Of a stretch of DNA of 33,345 nucleotides, positions 1 to 8,394 are shown piece after piece. Numbering within the stretch: position 1 is the first letter of the stretch; each line of letters begins with the position of its first letter. The notes beneath the pieces are model-generated. The model saw only the letters and a list, made by a program, of their open reading frames with translations. It was not told where the DNA came from and made no database searches. The position numbers and the translations under genes are program-made. Source of the DNA: Bacillota bacterium (lineage in GTDB: Bacteria > Bacillota > Clostridia > Christensenellales > Aristaeellaceae). The stretch is from assembly GCA_023459275.1 (NCBI GenBank), contig JAEWVC010000018.1, forward strand, positions 1 through 33,345, written 5' to 3'.

Positions 1-14
1 TCTTGAGCGGGCAT
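1..14 (-). CDS. Start of a phage late gene, cut by the window edge
   Basis: An ATG at 14-12 on the minus strand opens a frame reading MPAQ before the window ends. It is preceded by a run of ten G and a GAGAG stretch that would act as its ribosome binding site. It follows the preceding tail gene by about 20 bases, like other members of the late operon. Too little is visible to say what it encodes. Confidence 0.35.
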
Positions 15-20
15 TTTATA

Positions 21-30
21 CCCCCCCCCC
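21..30 (-). promoter_or_regulatory. G10 homopolymer in a ribosome binding site
   Basis: Ten consecutive C on the plus strand are ten G in the minus-strand mRNA. They lie between the stop codon at 37-35 and the next ATG at 14. No other purine-rich Shine-Dalgarno is closer, so the G tract itself, with the adjacent GAGA, must serve. Such tracts can change length by slippage, which would alter the spacing to the start codon. Confidence 0.4.
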
Positions 31-34
31 TCTC

Positions 35-448
35 TTATAGCCTGATACCAAACTTTGCCAAGGCCGGTTTTATCTTTGCAATATCTTCGGCAACCGCGCC
101 GATCCCCATATCGGATATAGCCTGCTGCACCTGCGCTTTCAGTGCCTCTTGTGCGGCTTTGGCTGTTTCTGTGGTTCGGGCTTCTATTTGACTTTTAATG
201 GCCGCTACATCTGATGCTATTTCTTCCGCAGTGCGCTCCAATGCCTGTTCCCCGTCCCACCAGTAGCGGGGCACCCCCTTGGTATATAATTCTTTGGGCA
301 TATAGTTGCCTTGGGCGTGGGCATACCGATCTCCTAATCCTTCGTCGATCTTTACCCACCCATCAATATCTTTCAAAAAAGCAGAGCTGTTGATAGCAAG
401 GATTCGCCCGTCTTCATCCATGCGGACATATACAGCAATCTTTTCCAT
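35..448 (-). CDS. Tail fibre-associated protein (putative)
   Basis: A 137-residue protein encoded directly after the large tail fibre gene. The start is set by a strong AGGAGGGG site just before ATG 448. The N-terminal 60 residues are compact and aromatic (a KIAVYVRMDEDGRI strand, later YWWDGEQ). Residues about 70-125 are a long charged/alanine-rich helix, probably a coiled coil. The size, position after the fibre and this architecture fit small phage proteins annotated as tail fibre assembly or fibre-tip proteins, but no catalytic or diagnostic motif is seen. The role is inferred from position. Confidence 0.6.
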   Translation of the reverse strand: MEKIAVYVRMDEDGRILAINSSAFLKDIDGWVKIDEGLGDRYAHAQGNYMPKELYTKGVPRYWWDGEQALERTAEEIASDVAAIKSQIEARTTETAKAAQEALKAQVQQAISDMGIGAVAEDIAKIKPALAKFGIRL

Positions 449-459
449 TGGCGCCCCTC

Positions 460-2646
460 CTATCGAATTTCTGCATCCAGTCCTTCAAAAACTACATAAT
501 AGTCTTGTGTTGTTCCACTGGCTAGGTTAGTTCCCGTTAGCACGTAGAGGCTTCCTGTTTCATCTAATGAAAAAGTCCCGACTAAAGGATATTCATAGCT
601 TCCGATAAGGCCATATTTTGCACTTGTAACAGTAGGGACGGTGCGCATCTCTACCGGGAAGTTTCCAGGGCACGCCCAAAAGTAGCTTCCTGACTGGTAT
701 ATTAAGGGTGCGGTGTGTTTTGGTAGATAGCACCGCTTGCACGCCGCCAACTCTTCGCCATATAGTTTGGGCACAAAAGGCGTAAGGATCGACCCCTTTT
801 CAAGCTTTGCATGCTTGATCCAGTAGTGCCCCCCGGCTATCGCCACGGCGGATACGGTAAAGGACGTCATGCTATCTGGCAGGTCTACGATATGGGTATA
901 CCACCGCCAGCCTTGCCCAGTCATATCGTAGGGTGTTCTCTGCAATGTCCCGTTGACTGTACATCCCAGATGCAGGGAGCCTTCACCGTTGGCATAGATG
1001 GCGATTATATGCGTACCTGACAGTAGTTCGGGATGTTCTATTGGCTGGCTAAAAAACGCGTGGTTGTCCGCAGTTGCTACTATATGCAATGTATCTCCGT
1101 CACGAAAAGTACCTCCCGCCCCATCAAGCCGCCACCTGTCATATCCATAATCGCCCGGTGTGTAGTTTGGGTTCCCGCGCTGATTGACAGGAGTAACGAA
1201 GTTGGCATTGATAAGCAAGTTATCACCAACCGGGACGGCTATTTTCTCCCCCGTAGGCGCGATGAGCCAACCGCCTAACTTAATGGTTTCATCTTCATCA
1301 CCATAGGCTGTCAGCAGGCCCGCCCGTTTTCCGTTAGCAGCAAACTCCGCAAGGAAAGCCGAAACGCTGATATATTCGTAGTACTCAGTGGAAGAAAGCG
1401 CGTCAGATATGGTAAGCTTAATAGAGTAGGTTTTGCCTACGTTAAAATCCCCACTTCCAAGCGTAAGCGCCACGCCGGAAGCAATAGAAACGGGTGTGCT
1501 CCACCCGCCAGACGGGTTTTCCATGTAGCTCACGGTGCCGGATACGCTGTTTGTGCCAACCGCCGTTTTGTCAAAAACCGTATATACCAGCGCGTAAGTC
1601 CCGGCAATGTCAATCACGCCAGCGGCAGTGCATCTTTGCGCAAGGGTAGACACAAACCACGGCTTGACGTAAGCCTGGAAATTCACCGACTGCGTAGCGG
1701 TATTTGTGCGTCCCCGGCTATCAGTAACACGCGCCGTAAACGTCACCGTGCCAACGGCGTTGATGAATCCAGTTTCTAAGCTGGCAGACGCGCCGCTGTC
1801 GTATCCGCCTCCAATGATGTTGTAGGAAACAATCGTGCTGCCGTAAGCGCCAGTTGCTTCTGTTATCGACATGGACGCCTTGCTTTTGCCCTGTATATAG
1901 CCCCACGTAGACACGCCTTCGCTGTATGGTATATGCGTCGGCGCGGGCAGAGTAAGGGCTGGGATAATACTTCCGGGGCATGCAATTGTGAACGGATAGT
2001 CATTATACCCAAGCAGCGAACCGCTATCGTAGGTTTCCAAACGGCAATTTGCCACGCCGGAGGTAGCGTTCGGAATGTTGTTGAGCCAACTCATGGGAAC
2101 GGAAAGCGTATGCGTAAGCGTAGCAGCGGAAAGGATTCCGCTGTCGCTTGAGTAGGACCCGAAGGTCCAAAGCGCCCTGTGCGTGCGACCGCTCTCCGCC
2201 GGAGTGATGGTGACCTTGATATCATCCCCGGCGTTTACAGCGCTTTTGTCAAGCGCGCCCGTTGACGTTGGCATGTGGTAGGTGACGGTTAAAACTGTAT
2301 TTGATAAATTCAACCAAGAAGAAGCCGCTCCGGCGTTTCCGTTTGCTTTGAACTTGAACTCAAAATCAACTGTAGTGAACGGCCTGGACAATGCAGCAAT
2401 TTTACTTGTTACGTCTTTTGTGCCAGCCCAATCCACGTCATCAAGTCTACGTAAAGAAATTCCGGTAAAGGGTTCGTTTCTTGATTGAGATAAATAAACA
2501 TATTCAAGTATTGCATTTTGTGGAATTGTGCTTATATCAACTGTTTTTGTTACCGTACTTGTGCTTGGCGGTTCGGGGACTATAAGAGTATAGTTCCATG
2601 CGCTCCGTTGGTTAAAGTCTGGTATAGTGAACTGCAATTGTGGCAT
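460..2646 (-). CDS. Phage tail fibre / receptor-binding protein
   Basis: A 728-residue protein and the largest tail gene in the window. The first 120 residues are beta-rich. Residues about 130-340 carry Ig-like strands with tracts such as VTFTARVTDSRGRTNTATQSV, resembling the DUF859-type repeats of Gram-positive phage minor structural proteins. From about residue 480 the pattern LLINANF...VNQRG...YGYDRWRL begins a carbohydrate-binding-like jelly roll of the kind found at phage fibre C-termini. The ATG at 2646 overlaps the stop of the upstream gene (TAATG), so translation is coupled. It probably recognises the cell surface. Fold assignment is from motif resemblance only. Confidence 0.72.
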   Translation of the reverse strand: MPQLQFTIPDFNQRSAWNYTLIVPEPPSTSTVTKTVDISTIPQNAILEYVYLSQSRNEPFTGISLRRLDDVDWAGTKDVTSKIAALSRPFTTVDFEFKFKANGNAGAASSWLNLSNTVLTVTYHMPTSTGALDKSAVNAGDDIKVTITPAESGRTHRALWTFGSYSSDSGILSAATLTHTLSVPMSWLNNIPNATSGVANCRLETYDSGSLLGYNDYPFTIACPGSIIPALTLPAPTHIPYSEGVSTWGYIQGKSKASMSITEATGAYGSTIVSYNIIGGGYDSGASASLETGFINAVGTVTFTARVTDSRGRTNTATQSVNFQAYVKPWFVSTLAQRCTAAGVIDIAGTYALVYTVFDKTAVGTNSVSGTVSYMENPSGGWSTPVSIASGVALTLGSGDFNVGKTYSIKLTISDALSSTEYYEYISVSAFLAEFAANGKRAGLLTAYGDEDETIKLGGWLIAPTGEKIAVPVGDNLLINANFVTPVNQRGNPNYTPGDYGYDRWRLDGAGGTFRDGDTLHIVATADNHAFFSQPIEHPELLSGTHIIAIYANGEGSLHLGCTVNGTLQRTPYDMTGQGWRWYTHIVDLPDSMTSFTVSAVAIAGGHYWIKHAKLEKGSILTPFVPKLYGEELAACKRCYLPKHTAPLIYQSGSYFWACPGNFPVEMRTVPTVTSAKYGLIGSYEYPLVGTFSLDETGSLYVLTGTNLASGTTQDYYVVFEGLDAEIR

Positions 2647-3350
2647 TAAATCGTATCACTCGCTTTCACCGCCAGCCCGCGGGATGTATGTATCAGCTGA
2701 ACGTACCCGTCGGTGGGGTTCCCGAATGAGGCCTTATCTTCCACCACAAGACGCGGGGTATGCGTGCCGGTCAGCCCAAAAACTGCAGCCTTCGCCCCGT
2801 TGTATTTGATATACAAGCCATCGTTGGCTATCTCGTTGGTAACCGGACTTCCTGGATATGAAAAACGCAGTCCCGTGCCTGTTGCCCAGTCCACATATTC
2901 CTTGACTTCCGACTTGTATGCGTCCAGGTCAGCCTTTGCAGATGATACCTGGTCTAGCGCCTGGGCAAGGGCGGCGGATAGTGCGGCCTGGAAGTTTTGC
3001 ACCTGTGTTGCAAGGGCCGCATTTGCGCTGGCAAGCGTCGCAGACGCATAGGTTACAATGGTTTCGTTCAGGGTATTGAAGTATTGCAGGAGCGCGCTTG
3101 AAGCGGTTTCTCCGCCTGCCTCAATCGCGCCCTGCAATTCTTCATAGGCCGTGTTCAGGCTTTCTTCCAGTGTGGCGATGTTATTCAGCTTCGCCTGAAC
3201 GCCCGTAGAAAACTTCTTTTCGTCCAGACGCCCCATCATCGCATACAGGTTGTCAAAAATATCAAACAAGCCCTGATATAGCCGCTTTTCCGCAGGCGTG
3301 GCATTGGCCGGAACGGGCGGCCTTTGATATTGGTAGTTCGTTACGGCCAT
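2646..3350 (-). CDS. Coiled-coil tail/fibre base protein
   Basis: A 234-residue protein. I start it at ATG 3350 because GGGAGGTG lies just upstream; a TTG 15 bases earlier is possible. Residues about 15-45 are helical. Residues 50-150 are a very Ala/Gln-rich heptad-like region (long runs of LASANAALATQVQNFQ type), predicted to be a trimeric coiled coil. The last 80 residues form short beta segments (GLYIKYNGAKAAVFGL) like a fibre shoulder or trimerisation head. It sits between the propeller-like tail protein and the large fibre, so it may connect the fibre to the tail. No enzyme motif is present. Confidence 0.62.
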   Translation of the reverse strand: MAVTNYQYQRPPVPANATPAEKRLYQGLFDIFDNLYAMMGRLDEKKFSTGVQAKLNNIATLEESLNTAYEELQGAIEAGGETASSALLQYFNTLNETIVTYASATLASANAALATQVQNFQAALSAALAQALDQVSSAKADLDAYKSEVKEYVDWATGTGLRFSYPGSPVTNEIANDGLYIKYNGAKAAVFGLTGTHTPRLVVEDKASFGNPTDGYVQLIHTSRGLAVKASDTI

Positions 3351-3368
3351 GTGTACACCTCCCAAAGG

Positions 3369-4187
3369 TTACTCTCCGTCACCCCATTGCGCGTAAAGGG
3401 TTACATCGGCAGAAATAACAAACTTGGCAGCCGGGGCATAATCCGTGCCCGAACCGTTGGCGGCGGTATTCCACTTGACGAACACCTTGTCCGTGGGCGG
3501 CGTCAGCCCGGTATAGGCAAGCACCGTAACCTCGTCTCCATCGGTATACGGGCTATCCTCGTCCGTGATCGTCCCGGTTCCGGTGTTGGCATCATAGGTC
3601 ACGGTAAACTGCTCAAGCCACAAGGCCGTGAGCGTGGTAGCGTCCGTCACAACGTCAGCGTCAAACTTCCACACTGTCACGCCGTCAGCGGACCATCCGG
3701 CAAACGTATGGTCGGAAAGCGTGGGGTCCTCGGGCTCCGTTACTTTCGCGCCCTCGTTCACATACTGCGTATCGGGCGCCGTGCTCCCGCCGTCCGTGTC
3801 AAATACCACCTTGAACAGGTGTGTTACGCCCTCAAGCGCCGTAATAGCCGCAGACGCAGTAACATACTTGGTGTCCACGTCGGAATGAATGTTTTCGGGA
3901 GTGTTGGGAACGACAAAGGGCAGGATCGCGCTCTTGGGAACAGTCGTGGAGGCCCGGATGATAAGTTTGCCAGTCCCCGCCGTGGCAACATCCGCCGCGC
4001 TGGGATACCAGAAAACCTTAGAACCCTTCTGCGTAAACGTCGCCGCAGACACGCTTGCGGATTCTGGCCGAATCACATACAGCAGGGCGGTATCCGTTGG
4101 CGTCATCCAGTGGGAAAGATCAAACGCGAAGCTGTCATTCGCATTCGATACGGTAATTGAGGCCGGGAGATGCTCAATCGAAAACAT
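3369..4187 (-). CDS. Virion protein with two InlB B-repeats (Listeria-Bacteroides repeats)
   Basis: A 272-residue protein. The start ATG 4187 has an AAGGAGCG site. Residues 1-110 form an unassigned beta domain. Two consecutive Flg_new/InlB B-repeat units follow, roughly 126-194 and 195-269, each running from an FxVTYDAN- or VFDTDGG-type strand through a FAGW or FVKW core to a TLTALW or TLYAQW end. This repeat is known from surface adhesins of Firmicutes and Bacteroides. In the tail gene block it suggests a decorative or host-binding virion component. No signal peptide or anchor is present, consistent with a virion rather than a cell-surface protein. Confidence 0.7.
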   Translation of the reverse strand: MFSIEHLPASITVSNANDSFAFDLSHWMTPTDTALLYVIRPESASVSAATFTQKGSKVFWYPSAADVATAGTGKLIIRASTTVPKSAILPFVVPNTPENIHSDVDTKYVTASAAITALEGVTHLFKVVFDTDGGSTAPDTQYVNEGAKVTEPEDPTLSDHTFAGWSADGVTVWKFDADVVTDATTLTALWLEQFTVTYDANTGTGTITDEDSPYTDGDEVTVLAYTGLTPPTDKVFVKWNTAANGSGTDYAPAAKFVISADVTLYAQWGDGE

Positions 4188-4198
4188 ATCAACGCTCC

Positions 4199-5683
4199 TT
4201 AATCATGGTCTAGTTCCATGTCAATCTGCACGCCGCCCAACAGCCGCCAGTCAAGCGTGGTTTCGGTGTTCAGTTCGATCTGGAACCACCTGCCGCTATT
4301 GCTGATGTTCAGCCGTTTCATCTTGTCGCCAGGGAGAACCGTGAACGTCTTTTTCTTTTCTTTCTTTTCCGTCCGGATGGTAACGTCCATGTCAAACCCC
4401 TGCTCCTGCGGAATCGGATCTCCGCCGCCCTCCGGGGTTACGTCGGGGATTGTGTCAACATGAACGGTCAGGTACACAATGAACGCACTCTTGACGGCAT
4501 TCTTGCGGCCTGTGTCCTGATACCCGGATATCCATGTGACGGGGAGAGAATCGCCTTCGCCCATCTGCCAGACAGTCCCCGGCGTATCATCCGTCGTGTA
4601 GTAAAGAACGCCGTCCGCAGCAAGAAACGCCTTGACATTGACATCCTCAATCACGTTGAAGGTATGCTCCACCGTGTCGTACACAATAATTGCGTTGTTG
4701 ATTGTACTTTCATCCACCGGAACCGCAACGCAGTATTTCACTCCCCACATGGCGGCGTAAGCCTTGTTGATGTACGGGGCATTGATTCGCCCCACAACGT
4801 CCTTGATGGCCTGCTGCCGGAACGGAATCACATCCGCCCCATCGTAGCGCATCAGCCCGTTGTACGACAGCATGTAGGCGTAGCTTCCAAACACCACAAC
4901 GGAGTTTTCCTCTATCGTGCCGCCGCCGTACTGTTCCTTCATGATGTACGTGCCGGGGTCCGTTCCCAAAATGCGCCATACCCGCGTTTTCTTGAACGCC
5001 AGCAGTTGGTCCCCGAACGTGCGGAGCGCAACGAACGAATCACCGTCCCAGGAGGGTTGAAGAATCTCGCCGGGCGCATCCTCGGGAACGTCCAATTCTT
5101 CCTGCGTGTCCACCGTCCAGTTGAACGGGTCATATGCGCCCGAATATACCAGCTTGTCAGGATAATCTTCGATACCACTTCCCCAAATCCGTTCTGCGTG
5201 GCGCGTAAGGATGCCAAACTTGTACGGAGTTGTAACCGCTGTCACGGTCAGGTCATCGCCGTAGACGCAAATCATCCCATCGTCCGCGTTGGTCATCAGC
5301 AAGACATCAATCGTTGCGCTTTCTTCGTTGACCTCATACGCCACATAGTCCAGGTTATCGTTGGTTAATTGGTCATAGATTTCCGTCCAGGTTTCATCGG
5401 TCATCAGCCGATAGTACAGGCTCGATCCAGCCGCCGCAATCAGCACTTGCTTTTCAGCCTCAACGGAATGGAACCGCCTGTACAGTACGGCAAGTGTTCC
5501 AATGGGCGCGGGAAGGTCCCCGGCAAGCTGAACACCCTTCTTCATGGGGGCCAGGGAACCGCCCGTCGTGTCGCAGTTGATGGCGTCCACGGCATACCGC
5601 ATGTCCAGATTTCTGCCGTCGCCGTCCTGCATCAATCCGCCAAACTGGACAATGCCTGCGGATGTTTCATAGGGGGACGCCAT
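4199..5683 (-). CDS. Tail hub / packaged-DNA stabilisation protein (P22 gp10-like)
   Basis: A 494-residue beta-rich protein with several WD/propeller-like blades (ERIWGSG..YPDKLVYSGAYDPFNW, ALRTFGDQLLAFKKTRVWRI, GSYAYMLSYNGLMRYDG). This pattern is typical of short-tailed phage tail proteins of the P22 gp10 or T7 gp12 type. Residues 400-494 form a separate beta domain. The ATG at 5683 lies 11 bases after the adaptor gene stop. Its position immediately after the adaptors and before the fibre genes is that of a tail hub or nozzle, which closes the portal channel after packaging. The family is inferred from sequence style and order; the exact fold needs a profile search. Confidence 0.68.
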   Translation of the reverse strand: MASPYETSAGIVQFGGLMQDGDGRNLDMRYAVDAINCDTTGGSLAPMKKGVQLAGDLPAPIGTLAVLYRRFHSVEAEKQVLIAAAGSSLYYRLMTDETWTEIYDQLTNDNLDYVAYEVNEESATIDVLLMTNADDGMICVYGDDLTVTAVTTPYKFGILTRHAERIWGSGIEDYPDKLVYSGAYDPFNWTVDTQEELDVPEDAPGEILQPSWDGDSFVALRTFGDQLLAFKKTRVWRILGTDPGTYIMKEQYGGGTIEENSVVVFGSYAYMLSYNGLMRYDGADVIPFRQQAIKDVVGRINAPYINKAYAAMWGVKYCVAVPVDESTINNAIIVYDTVEHTFNVIEDVNVKAFLAADGVLYYTTDDTPGTVWQMGEGDSLPVTWISGYQDTGRKNAVKSAFIVYLTVHVDTIPDVTPEGGGDPIPQEQGFDMDVTIRTEKKEKKKTFTVLPGDKMKRLNISNSGRWFQIELNTETTLDWRLLGGVQIDMELDHD

Positions 5684-5694
5684 ACGTTACCTCC

Positions 5695-6057
5695 TTACCT
5701 GGAATACAGGTTCGTAAACGTCGGGGAATATTCTTCGCGGGAACGGCCCAGGTCGTTTGCCATTTCCCTGTACTGCGCCAGGAACGGCGCGCCACGGTTC
5801 TGCTTCTGCGCGTTCCCGGTCATGTACATGCGGTAGGTCGCATAGTCCGCCAACGCGCCGTGGGAACGGTCCGGGAGGTCAGGCTCGTCGGCATCTGCTG
5901 ACAGTTCCGCATCCGGATTGTACCCGTCGTACTTCTCATGCAGTTTGTAATACCCTTCGTTCAGGTATTGCTTAATCTGCGTGGCGTAGTCTGCCAAGTC
6001 CTCCACATCGTACCCAATCTGGGTCATGACCAGTTCTTGCAGGTCTTTGAACGTCAC
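5695..6057 (-). CDS. Head-tail adaptor protein (P22 gp4-like)
   Basis: About 120 residues. The frame opens at a TTG at 6078, but the best ribosome binding site (GAGGGTGA) sits 7 bases before GTG 6057, giving MTFKDLQELVMTQIGYD, so I use that start. The protein is mostly helical with many Tyr and acidic residues (YLNEGYYKLHEKYDGYNP, ADYATYRMYMTG), the usual look of short-tailed phage head-completion adaptors that dock on the portal ring. It is encoded between the 84-residue unknown and the tail hub. No enzyme motif is present. Confidence 0.62.
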   Translation of the reverse strand: MTFKDLQELVMTQIGYDVEDLADYATQIKQYLNEGYYKLHEKYDGYNPDAELSADADEPDLPDRSHGALADYATYRMYMTGNAQKQNRGAPFLAQYREMANDLGRSREEYSPTFTNLYSR

Positions 6058-6067
6058 AGAATCACCC

Positions 6068-6322
6068 TCAATACACAATGATGTCGTATTTTTTCGGCTG
6101 GTTCAGGGCCATGTACACGCAATGCGGAACTTCGATGACCTTCCCGCGTTGGAGCCAGAAGCGGTTTCCGTTATGGGAGCACATCACCTGCGGGCCAACG
6201 CCGTCATCCTTGTTGTAGATAATCTTGATCTTCACAGTCGGTTCGTTGGGGTAGTTTGCAAACATCGCGTGTTTCGTTTCTTTCTCGCGCTGCTCTTGCA
6301 GTTCGCTTACCTTAGTAGCCAT
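6068..6322 (-). CDS. Small phage structural-region protein, unknown
   Basis: Eighty-four residues. Start ATG 6322 is supported by AGGAGGAA. It has a charged helical N-terminus (SELQEQREKETKHAMF) and a beta-rich remainder (TVKIKIIYNKDDG, RFWLQRGKVIEVP, KYDIIVY). The phrase about fitness of a shell surface (WLQRGKVIEVPHCVYMAL) is reminiscent of short head proteins encoded after capsid genes in similar phages, but I do not recognise a family. It is the first gene after the internal terminator that follows the capsid gene, so its transcription depends on read-through. Confidence 0.6.
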   Translation of the reverse strand: MATKVSELQEQREKETKHAMFANYPNEPTVKIKIIYNKDDGVGPQVMCSHNGNRFWLQRGKVIEVPHCVYMALNQPKKYDIIVY

Positions 6323-6338
6323 TTGATTCCTCCTAATT

Positions 6339-6371
6339 CAAAAATAGGAGGGGGCGGGTTGCGCCCCCTCC
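6339..6371 (-). terminator. Intrinsic terminator after the major capsid gene
   Basis: A perfect 10-bp G/C stem (6362-6371 with 6347-6356) closes a 5-base loop and is followed on the minus strand by TATTTTTG. It lies between the capsid stop at 6378 and the ribosome binding site of the next late gene. It would raise capsid mRNA relative to downstream tail genes unless overridden. Confidence 0.85.
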
Positions 6372-6377
6372 GGTCGG

Positions 6378-7625
6378 TCAGGCAGTATAGCCGTGTTCCA
6401 CGCGGACAATCAAAGCGTCCTGGATGATGGCAACGGCGTAGCCTTCCACCTTCCAGGCAATCGTGCCGCGCTGGGCCAGCGGGTCGTCGGAACCGGCAGA
6501 GCCCGGAGGATTGATGATGGTCTTGACGTTCTCGCCCATGTCGCCAAGGGACACAGAGCCGAAAGCGTCCATGCCGTAGATCAGGGTGGCAGCGGTGTCA
6601 ATGCCGGCCTTGCCGCCGCCAAACGGGGAAACTTCCTTCCCGGAGAAGGTGGCCGTGGACGCGCCAGAGGGCAGGGCCGCAAGCGTGATCGTGGCAGCGG
6701 TGGACGGGGCCGCATACGCGGTGGCGGCGGTGATGGTCGTGGTGAAGGGCGTGCCGGCGTAGTCAATGACAATCGCATCGCCGACCAGTGCGGCTGCAAC
6801 GGTTTCGTCAACGCCGGTTTCGTCCACGTTCAGGGTCAGCACCTTGGTCCCGGTGTTCAGCGGGGTTCCGGTCGCGGCCGTCACGGACGCAGTGGTTCCA
6901 AACAGGTAGGAGGGCTGCTCGTTCTGCTTGGCGTAAAGGCTCTCAAAGAACTTCACACCATACAGCACGCCAATCTCGCCGGTCTGAATGGAGCTCTTGT
7001 CTTGGTACTTGCCGGGGTCGAGCCACGCGGCGTCTGCTTGCAGGTCGTATTTGGTGTCCGGGCCGATGATGGCATGGTAATAGCCGTCAGGGAAGCGCTT
7101 CGCACGGTTCTTTTCCAGCAGACGGACGGCCTTGCGGATTTCCGTGCTGGAAAGAATGTGAGTGGCTTCCAGTTCGGCGCGCATGGTCTTGCTGCCGGCG
7201 TAAATGACCTGCGTGCCCAGATGCAGCGCGTCACGGGCCACAACGTCCAGGGATTCCACGGCCTGCATGTGGTGCAGCTTGGCAGTTTCCTGGTTCCAGT
7301 TGTCCAGCGCCACAAGGTGCGCCTTGTCGGAGATTTCCGTATGCTTGCCGTACTGCTCGGGGGTGACGAAGATTTCCGTCTGCTCAAGGGTCTGACCGGC
7401 GGGCGTTACGCCTTCGGTGAGCGCCGTGGTAGCCAGGGCGAAGGGGGTCATCTTGCGGAACTGAATCCGTTCGCCGGAGTTAAGGGGGAGCCTGCGCTTC
7501 TGCGCATCCCGGGCATGCACCACATCCGTTTCAAGGTTCTCAATCAGCATCCTGTCGTAGTAATCCTGAAACGAAGGAGCAATGCCGGAAGAGGTGGACC
7601 TATTCAGGTTGTCATAAACCGCCAT
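6378..7625 (-). CDS. Major capsid protein, N4-gp56 type
   Basis: A 415-residue protein starting MAVYDNLNRSTSSGI, with an AAAGGAAT site upstream. Residues 20-180 have the HK97-fold N-arm and E-loop pattern of the N4-gp56 major capsid family (DYYDRMLIENLETDVVHARDAQKRRLPLNSG, EQYGKHTEISDKAHLV). Residues about 250-330 are Thr/Ala-rich and look like an inserted Ig-like domain. The C-terminal part (GMDAFGSVSLGDMGENVKTIINPPG...AWKVEGYAVAI) is the A-domain strand set typical of the family. It forms the icosahedral shell on the scaffold encoded just upstream. The terminator after it fits a need for high expression. Confidence 0.85.
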   Translation of the reverse strand: MAVYDNLNRSTSSGIAPSFQDYYDRMLIENLETDVVHARDAQKRRLPLNSGERIQFRKMTPFALATTALTEGVTPAGQTLEQTEIFVTPEQYGKHTEISDKAHLVALDNWNQETAKLHHMQAVESLDVVARDALHLGTQVIYAGSKTMRAELEATHILSSTEIRKAVRLLEKNRAKRFPDGYYHAIIGPDTKYDLQADAAWLDPGKYQDKSSIQTGEIGVLYGVKFFESLYAKQNEQPSYLFGTTASVTAATGTPLNTGTKVLTLNVDETGVDETVAAALVGDAIVIDYAGTPFTTTITAATAYAAPSTAATITLAALPSGASTATFSGKEVSPFGGGKAGIDTAATLIYGMDAFGSVSLGDMGENVKTIINPPGSAGSDDPLAQRGTIAWKVEGYAVAIIQDALIVRVEHGYTA

Positions 7626-7656
7626 TCGGTGTCATTCCTTTCTTTTGCGAAAGGAA

Positions 7657-8337
7657 TCATTTGTACACATGGCCTTCCTTGATGGATTGGTTCAGCTTGT
7701 CCCATTCCTTTTGGGTCATGTCCTTGATTCCTCTCGTGCCTTGTGCTGTTCCAGTGGGGGACTTGATGACTGGCACGCCGGAACCGGACTTGATCTCGCG
7801 CCTGGCCTTGTACAGGTCGATTTCACCGCTGGCAACCCGTTCCATGATTTCCGGGTTGGCCTTCAAAAGATCGGCCATATTCTCGCCGTATTCTTCCGCG
7901 ATGTCTCGCGCCTGCAGCTTGAGGTGCTCCATGTGAGGGTCTTCTTTTGTCTCCTGGGCCTTGGGAGGCTCATAGCTTCGGGAACTTCCCATTTCCGCGC
8001 GGACAAGCCGCTTTGCGGTAGCCTCTTTCAGGTCGGGGTCCTCTTGCATGGCCTGATGAACGCGCTGTTCAAAAACGATGTCCTCCAGGTTTTTGTCCGG
8101 GTACATCTTTTTTACAGATTCATCAAGGGCTTTGAGCGGGGCGTATTGCGCCTCAAGCTCCGCCTTGGCCTTTTTGTAGCCAGCGTCGCGTTCTCTTTCC
8201 AGTCTCGGCTTGAGCCATTTAGGATCGGCTTTGGCTGGCTGGGCGTCGGCCCCAGTTTCTACGACCTTTTCCTCGCCTTGGCTTTCCTGCGCCGCGTCGT
8301 CCGGCAAATTTTCGACCGTAAAATCATCCAGGTTCAT
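7657..8337 (-). CDS. Capsid scaffold protein
   Basis: A 226-residue, strongly acidic and helical protein with low complexity. Residues 1-40 are acidic and disordered. Residues 45-110 are a charged coiled coil (ERERDAGYKKAKAELEAQYAPLKAL). The C-terminal 60 residues (GIKDMTQKEWDKLNQSIKEGHVYK) are basic/helical, as expected for the capsid-binding end of a scaffold. It sits between portal and capsid genes, the standard place. No protease motif is visible. It is the first gene after the internal terminator at the portal stop. Confidence 0.78.
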   Translation of the reverse strand: MNLDDFTVENLPDDAAQESQGEEKVVETGADAQPAKADPKWLKPRLERERDAGYKKAKAELEAQYAPLKALDESVKKMYPDKNLEDIVFEQRVHQAMQEDPDLKEATAKRLVRAEMGSSRSYEPPKAQETKEDPHMEHLKLQARDIAEEYGENMADLLKANPEIMERVASGEIDLYKARREIKSGSGVPVIKSPTGTAQGTRGIKDMTQKEWDKLNQSIKEGHVYK

Positions 8338-8373
8338 GGGGTCTCCTTTCGCGCCTTTCCGCGTTGTCGTATG

Positions 8374-8394
8374 AAAAAAGCGCCGTTAGGCGCT
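8374..8394 (-). terminator. Intrinsic terminator built on the portal stop codon
   Basis: On the minus strand AGCGCC (8394-8389) pairs with GGCGCT (8384-8379) around a TAAC loop, followed by a run of T (8379-8374). The portal TAA stop (8388-8386) is in the loop, so a terminating ribosome would cover the hairpin. Scaffold, capsid and all tail genes lie downstream. Confidence 0.8.
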
